From NCBI GenBank assembly GCA_949292785.1, contig CASFBK010000004.1, positions 62,001 through 126,000 of the forward strand: a DNA stretch of 64,000 bases. The letters are read 5' to 3'. This document shows, piece by piece, positions 27,688 through 37,000 of this stretch; the first letter of the stretch is position 1; every line of letters starts with the position of its first letter. The notes beneath the pieces are model-generated. The model saw nothing but the letters and a program-made list of their open reading frames with translations. It searched no databases and had not been told where the DNA came from. The translations under genes and the position numbers were made by a program. This DNA is from an uncultured Eubacteriales bacterium (GTDB taxonomy: Bacteria; Bacillota; Clostridia; Lachnospirales; Lachnospiraceae).

Positions 27688-27892
27688 TAATATATCTACA
27701 AACAAAAGAAAAATAAAACAAATGCAACAATTTTTTGTATGCACACTTCTTGAAATTCACAAGTAAATCAAAAATAATCTCATAAAAATCAAAAAATAAT
27801 CAATAATAACAAAATATAAACAACAATAAATACATAAAATCGCTAAAGTCAGTCATATTTTGCGCCAAATATCAATATCAAAAAGAAAAAGT
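27688..27892 (+). other. A-rich intergenic region upstream of the T7SS operon
   Basis: A 200-base stretch very rich in A, with repeated AATAA-type words and no open frame that I trust. It may act as an upstream element for the promoter at 27893, or simply be the scar between cassette array and machine operon. Confidence 0.4.
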
Positions 27893-27911
27893 TATGCTAT
27901 AGTCATTCCAA
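27893..27911 (+). promoter_or_regulatory. T7SS operon promoter element shared with the RHS gene
   Basis: TATGCTATAGTCATTCCAA, identical over 19 bases to 12505-12523. The ribosome site AGGAGG of the first machine gene is 20 bases downstream, so the leader is very short. This supports common control of the secretion machine and the RHS toxin. Confidence 0.65.
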
Positions 27912-27963
27912 TGGAGCCAAAAATCGCAGGAAGGAGGAGATAACTACGATAAAATCAAAGCGA

Positions 27964-30303
27964 ATGGTGTTGGAGATTGCGGGAGGCATCTTGTGTCTGA
28001 CTCTTGGCATATTGGGAGGAAGAGTTACAATGGCAATCGCACATAATTCGACCCAGTCGGCCCAGAGAGAGGCAGCAGGACAGCTTGCAGCAGGAAAACA
28101 AGCGGCTAAAATAGCAGTAGTAAATCTGGATGCGGGAATCGAGAAAAACAATCAGCAGATTTATTATGCCAGTAAAATTATTGAATATCCCAATGAAAAT
28201 TACCAGACTACCAGCCTTGAAGAAGCCAAAACAGGTATTAAAAATGGTCAGTATGGAGCCTACGTTATTATCCCATCTACGTTTTCCGCCTCTGTAGACA
28301 GTATCAATGGAACACCGGAAAAGGCGGTATTTGAATATCTACTCAGTTCTAATTTATCAGCCGAAGAAAGAGAAAAAATTATCTATGAGATTTCCGAATT
28401 TGAGAAAAGTATCAGCACGAATGTGTCCTATATCTATGTGGATGCAATTCTAAGTGAAGTACATAACGTGCAGGATGGAGCATCTACGATATTAGCAAAT
28501 GATGATTCCGAAAAGAAAAGCCTTCTTAGCGTATCCGCAGAAGCACTGATAGAACCGGTAGAGTTCAGTGAAATGAAGGAAAAAAATGATACGGTAAAGC
28601 CGATTGATTTAAAAGAGGAAAATCTTAACCTGCAAAATGCCGTTCAAAAAATAGAAACAGACTTTGACGAATGGTTGAATCAGGGTCAAAAGGAGTATGC
28701 CGAGGTAGTATCAAAGAATCAGGAACTGGAACAGTCGCTAGAATCGTTGGAAAAGAGCATGGAAAGTACCAATCCTTTATTAAATGAACAGGGTGAATAC
28801 AATATTGCAGAAGGCATTAGCAGTGTAAATGCACAGATAGACGCTTATAATGCAAAAATTACAGAAAAGCGTCCGCTGTTGAATGACAGTATTGTAAATG
28901 AGGTAAATATATATGCAAAACAGAATCAGACTGCAATCGGTATCTGGAAGCAGGAAGTGCAAAAGAAGATGGAAGAATCTGTAACGGGAGAATTGCAAGC
29001 GCAGTTAAATGGAGAGCTTACCATTGCAGCAGAGACAAACAAAACACTTGCTGAGCAGCAGACCCGGCAAATACAGAATCAGATGACAGAATATGTTTTG
29101 GATTTGCAAAATTATCTGAATACTGCAATGACTAGTGAAGCTGCAAGAGAAGTTGTAAAAAATATCGCACAGTCAAAAGCGCAAGAAGCAGTAGATGCTG
29201 CAAAGACATCTTACATGGAATATGGAAAAAATTGTGCACAGAGGGAAGTTATTGAATTATATAATCAACTGCTTACAGAAAATAATGGCAAGATAGAAGA
29301 ACTGCAAGAAGCCCTTGAAAAATTTGAGGAAGCGGAAAAAGAACTGGATGAGAGCAGAGGAATCCAAGTAGATGAATCATATGCAGGGGAGAGTAGTCCT
29401 GAAGAGATTAGCCCTGAAGAAACAGCGTATCAGGAAGCATTGGCGTTAGTAATAGAAAAAGCGAAAGAAGTACAAGGTACAGATGAGTCGGAATTACCCA
29501 AATTGCCGGAAAAAATGGAAGAACCGGAGAGTTCCATTTCCGTAGATCCGGAAAGCTTGGATATGCAGTCTCTACAGAATCTTGTGGACTTAAGTAAGGC
29601 GGTAGATGGTGAGAATCATGAGATAAAGCAGCCGGAGCTTATTGTATCTATACCCACACCGAGTATTCTGCTTACATCAGATGCAGTACAGTATCAAGTA
29701 CCAGAATTTCAGCTTTCACAGGTATCTCCTATTAAGGAAGAGACATTAAAGGGAATTGAAGAATATTATGATATTCCCAAGGATAAGGTAGCAGATACCT
29801 TTGAAGAAAAAGTAGTGCAAGTTATTGAGGAAAGAAACAGTGAACTTCAGACTGATGTGCTGAAAAAGATAAGTCTGTTTTCTAATAATCAGGGACATTA
29901 TCAGTCGCAGCTTGACAGCTTTGATCCCTTTGGATATGTGGATAGCTCCAGAATAGCGGATAATATTTCTGCTATATCCGAGAATATCGCAGGGATTGAG
30001 ACAGAAATGAATGACAGGGGAACGGAATATCTGCAATATACAGCAGATGTGTTTACCATGGCAAATGAAAATATCAATACATTAAAAGAGGACATGATGA
30101 AAGCAAATGAAGAGACTAAGAAAAAGGTGACAGAGCAGATTTCATACCTGAAAGATACCAGAAGTTCAACAAATCAGGTGAATGCTTCTATATTAGAGAG
30201 TTTTTCTAAAAAATTGTCCTTTACACGAGTGGGAGATTTACCATACAGGGAGGCGTATGAATTTATTATAAATCCGGTCGAATATAAACAATCCGATAAG
30301 TAA
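27964..30303 (+). CDS. EsaA/YueB-like T7SS membrane protein, short form
   Basis: A 779-residue protein (from the ATG at 27964) with one N-terminal membrane segment and a large extracytoplasmic coiled-coil domain. The first outer region, KIAVVNLDAGIEKNNQQI to GAYVIIPSTFSASVDS, matches the N-terminal domain of EsaA/YueB and YhgE/Pip proteins. The usual C-terminal block of five or so membrane helices is absent; the protein ends in a soluble stretch. A strong AGGAGG (27932-27937) sits eight bases before an in-frame ACG at 27946, which would add the basic residues IKSKR ahead of the anchor, so the true start may be this ACG. First gene of the T7SS operon. Confidence 0.78.
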   Translation: MVLEIAGGILCLTLGILGGRVTMAIAHNSTQSAQREAAGQLAAGKQAAKIAVVNLDAGIEKNNQQIYYASKIIEYPNENYQTTSLEEAKTGIKNGQYGAYVIIPSTFSASVDSINGTPEKAVFEYLLSSNLSAEEREKIIYEISEFEKSISTNVSYIYVDAILSEVHNVQDGASTILANDDSEKKSLLSVSAEALIEPVEFSEMKEKNDTVKPIDLKEENLNLQNAVQKIETDFDEWLNQGQKEYAEVVSKNQELEQSLESLEKSMESTNPLLNEQGEYNIAEGISSVNAQIDAYNAKITEKRPLLNDSIVNEVNIYAKQNQTAIGIWKQEVQKKMEESVTGELQAQLNGELTIAAETNKTLAEQQTRQIQNQMTEYVLDLQNYLNTAMTSEAAREVVKNIAQSKAQEAVDAAKTSYMEYGKNCAQREVIELYNQLLTENNGKIEELQEALEKFEEAEKELDESRGIQVDESYAGESSPEEISPEETAYQEALALVIEKAKEVQGTDESELPKLPEKMEEPESSISVDPESLDMQSLQNLVDLSKAVDGENHEIKQPELIVSIPTPSILLTSDAVQYQVPEFQLSQVSPIKEETLKGIEEYYDIPKDKVADTFEEKVVQVIEERNSELQTDVLKKISLFSNNQGHYQSQLDSFDPFGYVDSSRIADNISAISENIAGIETEMNDRGTEYLQYTADVFTMANENINTLKEDMMKANEETKKKVTEQISYLKDTRSSTNQVNASILESFSKKLSFTRVGDLPYREAYEFIINPVEYKQSDK

Positions 30304-30380
30304 TATTATTTCGTAATCAATGCGGAGTAGTAATATTTATAAAATGCCAAAGAAAATAAGACACGTAAGGAGGAAAAATT

Positions 30381-30674
30381 ATGGCATCACAGTTAAGTAT
30401 GCAGTATTCCGAAATGGAGTCAGCAATCAAAAAATTGAAAACAGAGTGTACTAATTTTGAATCAACCACACAGTCGATGACAAATCATGTAAATACATTG
30501 TGTGATAACTGGAAAGCAGACGCAAGTCCAATTTATAAACAGGACTATGCGAAGCTTACCAAGAACTTCAGTAAAACGTTAAAGGTCGTAGATGAATTGA
30601 TTAAGTCTACAGAACAGTATATCAAGGATATGAAGGCTTTGGACAAAGCTTATTCCAAGAGCAAGGTTCAGTAA
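30381..30674 (+). CDS. WXG100 family protein (EsxA-like)
   Basis: A 97-residue helical hairpin protein of WXG100 size. The turn motif is at W44 in DNWKADAS, where the usual glycine is Ala. The C-terminal half carries the long second helix (ELIKSTEQYIKDMKALDKAY), and a YxxxD/E-type export signal may be Y52KQDY or nearby. It is secreted by EssC and often acts as core component. AAGGAGG precedes the ATG. A hairpin follows the gene. Confidence 0.88.
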   Translation: MASQLSMQYSEMESAIKKLKTECTNFESTTQSMTNHVNTLCDNWKADASPIYKQDYAKLTKNFSKTLKVVDELIKSTEQYIKDMKALDKAYSKSKVQ

Positions 30675-30680
30675 AAAGGC

Positions 30681-30717
30681 ATAGGAAGGTGACTGCTTTC
30701 GGCGGCTGCCTTCCTAT
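30681..30717 (+). other. Hairpin between WXG100 and esaB
   Basis: ATAGGAAGG (30681-30689) pairs with CCTTCCTAT (30709-30717) around a GC-rich 19-base loop. No T run follows, so it is not a standard terminator. It may stabilise the WXG100 mRNA end after processing and so raise its level over the downstream machine genes. Confidence 0.5.
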
Positions 30718-30739
30718 AAAAGTTCAGGAGGAATACCGG

Positions 30740-30967
30740 ATGATTATTACCATAGAAACAGAAGAAAAGAGCTACGATATACAGGCAGATGCGGACAGCA
30801 GCATTTACAATACCCTTCAGATTCTTACGGAAAGGGGGATGCTGCCCTTTGAAATCGAAGAAATTCCGCATAATATTTATTCTATGAGGAAAAAAAGAAA
30901 GGTTTCCACAGAAGTATCGTATCGTGAATGTGGAATCCATCAAGGAGATATTTTAAAAATAAAATAA
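30740..30967 (+). CDS. EsaB/YukD-like ubiquitin-fold T7SS protein
   Basis: A 75-residue cytoplasmic protein of YukD size with a beta-grasp pattern: MIITIETEEKSYDIQADADS, then NTLQILTERGML and QGDILKIK at the end, as in ubiquitin-like folds. The ATG at 30740 follows AGGAGGAATACC; an upstream in-frame start is unlikely. YukD-like proteins are constant members of Firmicute T7SS loci, between the WXG100 and EssB/EssC genes. Confidence 0.82.
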   Translation: MIITIETEEKSYDIQADADSSIYNTLQILTERGMLPFEIEEIPHNIYSMRKKRKVSTEVSYRECGIHQGDILKIK

Positions 30968-30979
30968 GAGGAATGACAT

Positions 30980-31462
30980 ATGAATGAAATACAGGAAACT
31001 AATACACAGCAGCAGGATACACAACAGCAGGATACACAACAGGCTACACAGCAGGAAAACACAGAAACAGACTTAAATCTTAATACGGATATTATACATA
31101 ATCGTACGACGACCTATACGTCATTAGCGGAGTTATATGGAGTACAGTTATTTACAAATCAGCGGCTGGAAGAAAAGCAAAACTATGAGGAAAGTCTAAA
31201 TTTGAAAGAAAAAAATGTGGCAGAAAGCATTTTTATAGATAAATCAGCAACAAAAGATGTAGACCGGGAGGTCACTGAAAAAATGTTTCAGAAACCGTTG
31301 GTAATTGCAAAACAGCAGGAGTATACCGGAGCGGCAACAGCATCCCGTGGAATGTTTGCAGTGGGAGCGATTTTTATCAGCGCTATTTTCATAATTTTAT
31401 TAATAAAATACCTAAGACCGGCAAAAAAGAAAAAAACAACAGAGGAGACCAGCTATGAGTAG
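30980..31462 (+). CDS. EssA-like single-pass T7SS membrane protein
   Basis: A 160-residue protein with a Gln/Thr-rich, repetitive N-terminus (repeats of QQQDT), a charged middle and one C-terminal membrane helix (about 122-145, MFAVGAIFISAIFIILLIKYL) followed by a basic tail. Size, topology and position before essB match EssA, although direct similarity is weak. It overlaps essB by 8 bases. The repeated CAGCAGGATACACAA units at 31010-31050 could vary in number by slippage. Confidence 0.6.
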   Translation: MNEIQETNTQQQDTQQQDTQQATQQENTETDLNLNTDIIHNRTTTYTSLAELYGVQLFTNQRLEEKQNYEESLNLKEKNVAESIFIDKSATKDVDREVTEKMFQKPLVIAKQQEYTGAATASRGMFAVGAIFISAIFIILLIKYLRPAKKKKTTEETSYE

Positions 31463-32750
31463 AGAACAGATGGAAAAGAAAATGCGTAAGGCAGAAATGG
31501 CAGCCCAGAATAATTACGACTGGGGAAAACTGGTGTTTCCAAGAAATCAGTTTTTGGAAAGCAGCTATCAGGAAGAAAGAGAAGAAGTTATTTTTACCTA
31601 TGATATTACAGGATATCAGGAATTTACAGAAATAAAAAAAGAAAAAAGAGAGACGGTAATTGTAATTTTAATTGATTGTGCCAGATTAGAAGAGGTAAGT
31701 CATAGTTACAAGATAGAACTGAATCCAGAAAATATTTTTTACAATCTTCATAATCAGGTTGCGGTCATGTTTCGTGATGTTTATGGAAAAGGAGAAGAAT
31801 TTGGGGAAGACGAGTTCTTAAATCAGTACCGTGCTTTAGTGGGATTTGCCCTTCAGGATAAATATTCCTATGAAGATTATCGGGACGGCGGCATGGAGCT
31901 TTTAAACAAAGATAAATTTTTGGAAAAAATAGCGAAGCAAGAGAAGTTAGAAGGAATCGTTACCTGCCTCAGAGAAGAATATGAACGATTGGTAGAGGAG
32001 GCTGTGACTACAAAAATAACCATTAATAAAAGAAAATATCGTAGAAATAAGATATTTCTGGCAATTACAAGTGTTCTTGTGGTAGTTTTAGCTGGAGTTC
32101 TGGGATATGAAATGTTATGGGAAAAGCCATATCAGGATGCAGTGATAGAAGCGAACAAAAGCTATCTAAAAATTAATTACAGCGGTGTAATCGAGGCATT
32201 TCGTGATACAGATACCAGTCGTTTATCTGTATATGATAAATACATATTGGCATATTCTTATGTACAAAGTGAGAATCTGACAGAAGAGCAGAAGAAAAAT
32301 ATTACCAGTGCATTATCCTTAGAAACCAATGAAAAGGTATTGGATTACTGGATTGCATTGGGCAGACTGGATGTATCAGAAGCGGAGAATATTGCACAGC
32401 AGGTATCAGATAACGACCTTCTTTTGTATGCGTATTTAAAAGAAAAGAATATGCTGGAGGCAGATACATCTGTAAGCGGAGAAGAAAAAGCAAGCCGTCT
32501 GGATGAATTAAGCAATAAAATAGAACAGTTATCCAATATATACGAGGAAGATGACACAGCCGATACACAAGATTCCGCGCAGAGCACAGATAATATAGAA
32601 ACAGATAGTACAGAAACAGATAGTACAGAAACGGGCAATATGGACACAGACACTGCAGAAACAGGCAATACAGAAACAGATAATACAGATACAGATGGTA
32701 CAAATGATAATACACAAGAAGACATTAATGTTTTAGATGATGGAAATTAG
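31455..32750 (+). CDS. essB: T7SS protein EssB (YukC)
   Basis: A 431-residue bitopic protein. The N-terminal cytoplasmic pseudokinase-like domain (about 1-195) precedes one membrane helix (about 199-222, IFLAITSVLVVVLAGVLGYEML) and an extracytoplasmic helical domain (about 225-365) with the EssB sequence YDKYILAYSYVQSENLT. The last 65 residues are a low-complexity Thr/Asp/Glu tail (repeats of TDSTETDSTETGN, encoded at about 32580-32710). EssB links EssC to the rest of the machine. It overlaps the preceding gene. Confidence 0.9.
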   Translation: MSREQMEKKMRKAEMAAQNNYDWGKLVFPRNQFLESSYQEEREEVIFTYDITGYQEFTEIKKEKRETVIVILIDCARLEEVSHSYKIELNPENIFYNLHNQVAVMFRDVYGKGEEFGEDEFLNQYRALVGFALQDKYSYEDYRDGGMELLNKDKFLEKIAKQEKLEGIVTCLREEYERLVEEAVTTKITINKRKYRRNKIFLAITSVLVVVLAGVLGYEMLWEKPYQDAVIEANKSYLKINYSGVIEAFRDTDTSRLSVYDKYILAYSYVQSENLTEEQKKNITSALSLETNEKVLDYWIALGRLDVSEAENIAQQVSDNDLLLYAYLKEKNMLEADTSVSGEEKASRLDELSNKIEQLSNIYEEDDTADTQDSAQSTDNIETDSTETDSTETGNMDTDTAETGNTETDNTDTDGTNDNTQEDINVLDDGN

Positions 32751-32770
32751 GCAGGAAACGGGTAAAGAGC

Positions 32771-35700
32771 ATGAAGATAAATCAGATAGAAAAAATATAC
32801 GAGAGAAAAAAGGTTATTACAATCGCGGCAGAGGGGGCAGATATTGTCATACCGGATAGCAGAGTAGAATTTATTATAAGGGAAAATCTGCTTAAGGTAT
32901 ATGTGTGTACTGACAATATGGAGTGTAAATGGAACGAGATAGAATTAGAGCAGGACATGGAATATCAGATTATGGAAGAAGACCGGCTTCAGATTGGAGA
33001 AATAGAGCTGATATTTTATGGGGAAACTGTCGTAATTAATGCTCCGGAAGGAAGTTATCAGACCGGTTTATTGGAATTGAGCCCGGAAAGTCATGAGTTT
33101 GAAGGTTTTCCTAATTATAAAAGGTCTCCAAGAATTATAAAAAGAATTCCAACGGAGACAATAGAGATTCAAAGTCCATCGGAAAAGTCTCAGATGAGCA
33201 AGACAAGCCTGGTGCAGATGGTTTTGCCGCCGGTCTTAATGACGGGGGTTACGGTCGTAGTAGGTATTGTTATGAATATGGGCGGATTTATGATGTTGTC
33301 CGCACTTACTACATTGTTTACCACCGTATTCACAGTTACAAAATATTTTAATGAACGAAAAGAATGCCGACAGAAAAACGAGAAAAGAGAGCAGATGTAT
33401 GAAGCATATCTGCTGAATAAGAGAAAGGAATTGAACCATGCCAGAAATCAGGAGATAGAGGCATGGTCTTATAACTATCCACATATCGAAGAAATTGAAA
33501 AGCTTACAGAAGAATACAGCTCCAGAATATATGAAAGAAATATACATGATGAGGACTTTATGACCGTGTCTGTAGGTTATATGGCGTCTCCCGTAAGCTT
33601 TCCCGTTAATTTTGAAGGTCGGGGAATGGAATATGAAAAGGACGAACTGCAGGCGGAGGGAGAAGCCTTAAAGAATACCTTTATGTATCTGAAAGAAAAG
33701 CCTATGATTGTAGATTTGAAAAAGGCACATCTAGGACTGGTAGGGGATAAGGAAAATGTTCACGAACAGTTAAAGCTTTTGATTACGCAGTTAGCATTTG
33801 CCCAGAGCTATCATGACCTTCAGATTGTAGCCATCTATAATAAAATGTATGACGAGGAATTTTCCTGGATGAAATGGCTGCCGCACTGTAAGATACATAT
33901 GCTTAACTTACGTGGAATTATCAATTCCGAACATATGCGCGATCAGGTTCTTGGAAGCATTCATCAAATATTAAAGGACAGGAAAATGAAGTGGGAAGAA
34001 AAGAAAAATGATGCACGTTTTTCCCCTTACTTTTTGTTTGTCATTGACGATCCAAAGTTAATCTCTTCTCATGCAATTATGGAATATTTAGATAAAGATG
34101 GAAGTAATATAGCCTTTTCTATTATCTATACCACACAGCAGATGGCAAACCTTCCGGATAATATCGGAACCGTGGTAGAAGTATTAGACTCTCAAAAGGG
34201 AAGAATGGTCTTAAATGAGAAAAAATTCGTGGATGAGACATTAGAATTATATCGTGTTGGAACGGCAAATCTGGAATGGATTGCCCGTAACTTAAGCGTT
34301 CTTCATCACGAACAGGGAATTGTATCTCAGATTCCGGAAAATATTACGTTTTATGAAATGTATCAGGTAAATTCCGTTCAGGAGCTTCATGCTGAGGAAC
34401 GGTGGAAAAAAAATCAATCTCACAAATCTCTGGCAGTACCGTTGGGCGTTCGTGGAAACGAAGAATACGTTTATTTGAATCTCCATGAAAAAGCACACGG
34501 TCCTCACGGACTGGTGGCAGGAACCACAGGTTCCGGTAAATCAGAAATTATCCAGTCTTACATTTTGTCTCTGGCAGTAAATTTTCATCCGTATGAAGTG
34601 GGATTTCTTTTAATTGACTATAAGGGTGGCGGTATGGCAGGACTTTTCAAAGACTTGCCGCATTTGCTTGGAACGATTACCAATCTGGACGGAAGTGAAA
34701 GCAAACGTGCCATGGCATCCATCAAAAGCGAATTGACCCGTCGGCAGAAGATATTCAGTGAATACGGAGTAAACCATATTAATGGATACAATAAGTTGTT
34801 TAAAAATGGAGAAGCAGATATTCCTATTCCGCATCTGTTTCTTATTAGTGATGAATTTGCGGAATTGAAAAAAGAGCAGCCGGACTTCATGGCAGAGCTG
34901 ATATCTACAGCCCGAATTGGACGAAGTCTTGGAGTGCATTTGATACTGGCGACTCAGAAGCCTTCCGGTGTAGTAGATGATCAGATTTGGTCAAACTCCA
35001 AGTTCAAGCTGGCGTTGAAGGTACAGGATGAAGGAGACAGCCGGGAAATTTTAAAGACACCCGATGCTGCCTTTATTACACAGCCAGGTCGGGCATATTT
35101 ACAGGTAGGAAACAATGAAATTTATGAGCTGTTCCAGTCTGCATGGAGCGGTGCTACGGTTGAAAAGGAAGGAAAGGCGGACAGCGCAGATAACAGAGTG
35201 TTCCTGGTCAATGAATTGGGTCAGGGAGAACTTTTGAATGAAGATTTGGATATCGGGGAAGAGAGTAACGAAAAGAAGCAGACAGAGCTGGAGGCGATTG
35301 TAGAGTATATTGATAAAGTATTTGAAAACCAGCATTGTCCGCGGGTTCCAAAGCCATGGCTGCCGTCATTGCCTAAGAAGATGGTAAGTCCGGTACAGAA
35401 AATTGCACCACAGGACGAATTACAGTTGACATTTCCCCTTGGAATGGTGGATATTCCGGAGCAGCAGAGTCAGGAAGAATTCCTGTTAGATTTAGAAAAA
35501 GAAGGAAATATGGGATTTTTTGCAGCAGGAGGATATGGAAAATCTACGGTGCTTACGACCTGTATTCTGACATTAGCAAGACAGAATGCTGTTTCCCGAT
35601 TGAATTTTTACCTGTTTGATTTTGGTAACAGTGCACTAATACCATTAAAGGATTTGGCGCATACAGCAGACTATATTACCTATGATGATGTAGAAAAGCG

Positions 35701-36946
35701 AAATAAGTTCTTTAAGCTCATACAGGCAGAAATCAAGCAAAGAAAGCGTCTCATGGCGCAGGCTTCTGCCCAGAACTTTACGGTGTATAACCAGATTGCT
35801 CCGACACCTTTAAAAGCCATTGTAATTGTAATAGATAATATGGACATTTTAAAAGAAATCGGAATGGAAGAGGAAGAAGAATTCACCAAAATTGCACGAG
35901 ATGGTGCAGGACTTGGAATCTATCTTATTTTCTCTGCCCAGAGTGAGAATGGTGTACGCTACGGAACATTAAACAATATTAAGATAAAAGTAGCAGGATA
36001 TATGTATGATGCATCTGATATTACAAGTCTGGTAGGTCGTGGAGAATATACGCTTCCTGATATGAAAGGAAGGGCAATGGTGAAGTATAAGGGGATTAAT
36101 ATCATGCAGATTTATACGGCGGTGCCATTTGAAGATGAGATTACTTATATGGAGAACCTGAAAGAAGCGGTAGGTCAGATTAATGATTATTATCCGGGAG
36201 AACATGCACCTAAGATACCGGTTCTGCCGGAAACCCTTCGTTACGAACAGATGGAGGAATATCCGCAGGCGGAAAATGGTGCAGACATTATGCTGGGATT
36301 AGATGTAGAAGAAGTAAGAAGAGATGGTATGATGGTGACCCAGTCTCCGTTTATCATTATTGGAGACAGCGGCAAAGGAAAAACCAATGCATTGAAGTGT
36401 ATTTTAAGACAGATAGCAGAGGGAGAAAGACTGTATCTGTTCGATTCACGCAACAGAGAGTTAAATGCTTATAAAAATAACAGTGGCGTTTCCTATATAC
36501 AGACTGAAGAAGAAATCTCAGAGTTTGTAACGGAAATGCAGGACATTGGAAACAGCAGAGAGGAAGAGTTTACGGCTGCATTGGCGGAAAATCCTGAGCT
36601 TACCATGCGGGAATTTATTTCCTGGCAGTCGCCTGTTTATGTAGTGGCAGATGGAGCAGATGAATTTGTAGAAAAACTCAATGAAGAATATGAGGATGAA
36701 ATAACCGGAATTTTGGAAAAAGCGGCAAATATGGGAGTAACCATTATTTTGACAGTACATTCTGCAAAATTTCACGGATATGATGACCTTACCTCCTGGA
36801 TTAAGAATGCAAATGATGGACTTGTAGTGGGAGACCAGGGAAATGCAGATATTTTCCCAGTGTCTTATCAGGAAACGATTGAGTTTACCAGAGGTCTTTT
36901 GTTCAATAATGGTGTGTCAAAGAAGATTATGATACCGGAATGCTAA
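32771..36946 (+). CDS. essC: T7SS FtsK/SpoIIIE-type ATPase EssC
   Basis: A 1391-residue motor of the T7SS. The N-terminal FHA-like region (about 1-110) has strands as in other EssC proteins. Two membrane helices lie at about 145-195, then three ATPase domains. D1 has GTTGSGKSE (about 586-594), the best FtsK-like domain, with a Walker B region near FLISDEFAELKK. D2 has AAGGYGKST (about 918-926) and D3 GDSGKGKTN (about 1197-1205). It drives export of WXG100 and LXG substrates. The gene is slightly shorter than staphylococcal EssC. Confidence 0.95.
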   Translation: MKINQIEKIYERKKVITIAAEGADIVIPDSRVEFIIRENLLKVYVCTDNMECKWNEIELEQDMEYQIMEEDRLQIGEIELIFYGETVVINAPEGSYQTGLLELSPESHEFEGFPNYKRSPRIIKRIPTETIEIQSPSEKSQMSKTSLVQMVLPPVLMTGVTVVVGIVMNMGGFMMLSALTTLFTTVFTVTKYFNERKECRQKNEKREQMYEAYLLNKRKELNHARNQEIEAWSYNYPHIEEIEKLTEEYSSRIYERNIHDEDFMTVSVGYMASPVSFPVNFEGRGMEYEKDELQAEGEALKNTFMYLKEKPMIVDLKKAHLGLVGDKENVHEQLKLLITQLAFAQSYHDLQIVAIYNKMYDEEFSWMKWLPHCKIHMLNLRGIINSEHMRDQVLGSIHQILKDRKMKWEEKKNDARFSPYFLFVIDDPKLISSHAIMEYLDKDGSNIAFSIIYTTQQMANLPDNIGTVVEVLDSQKGRMVLNEKKFVDETLELYRVGTANLEWIARNLSVLHHEQGIVSQIPENITFYEMYQVNSVQELHAEERWKKNQSHKSLAVPLGVRGNEEYVYLNLHEKAHGPHGLVAGTTGSGKSEIIQSYILSLAVNFHPYEVGFLLIDYKGGGMAGLFKDLPHLLGTITNLDGSESKRAMASIKSELTRRQKIFSEYGVNHINGYNKLFKNGEADIPIPHLFLISDEFAELKKEQPDFMAELISTARIGRSLGVHLILATQKPSGVVDDQIWSNSKFKLALKVQDEGDSREILKTPDAAFITQPGRAYLQVGNNEIYELFQSAWSGATVEKEGKADSADNRVFLVNELGQGELLNEDLDIGEESNEKKQTELEAIVEYIDKVFENQHCPRVPKPWLPSLPKKMVSPVQKIAPQDELQLTFPLGMVDIPEQQSQEEFLLDLEKEGNMGFFAAGGYGKSTVLTTCILTLARQNAVSRLNFYLFDFGNSALIPLKDLAHTADYITYDDVEKRNKFFKLIQAEIKQRKRLMAQASAQNFTVYNQIAPTPLKAIVIVIDNMDILKEIGMEEEEEFTKIARDGAGLGIYLIFSAQSENGVRYGTLNNIKIKVAGYMYDASDITSLVGRGEYTLPDMKGRAMVKYKGINIMQIYTAVPFEDEITYMENLKEAVGQINDYYPGEHAPKIPVLPETLRYEQMEEYPQAENGADIMLGLDVEEVRRDGMMVTQSPFIIIGDSGKGKTNALKCILRQIAEGERLYLFDSRNRELNAYKNNSGVSYIQTEEEISEFVTEMQDIGNSREEEFTAALAENPELTMREFISWQSPVYVVADGADEFVEKLNEEYEDEITGILEKAANMGVTIILTVHSAKFHGYDDLTSWIKNANDGLVVGDQGNADIFPVSYQETIEFTRGLLFNNGVSKKIMIPEC

Positions 36947-37000
36947 GAAGAGTAGTTGAGAAAAGTAAAATTGGCATGAGTAAACAAAGGAGTAACCACA

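Noticed and set aside
32302-32725. Cysteine/tyrosine-rich minus-strand frames opposite the EssB tail
   Set aside because: They come from reading the ACAGAT-type repeats backwards and have no start signals.
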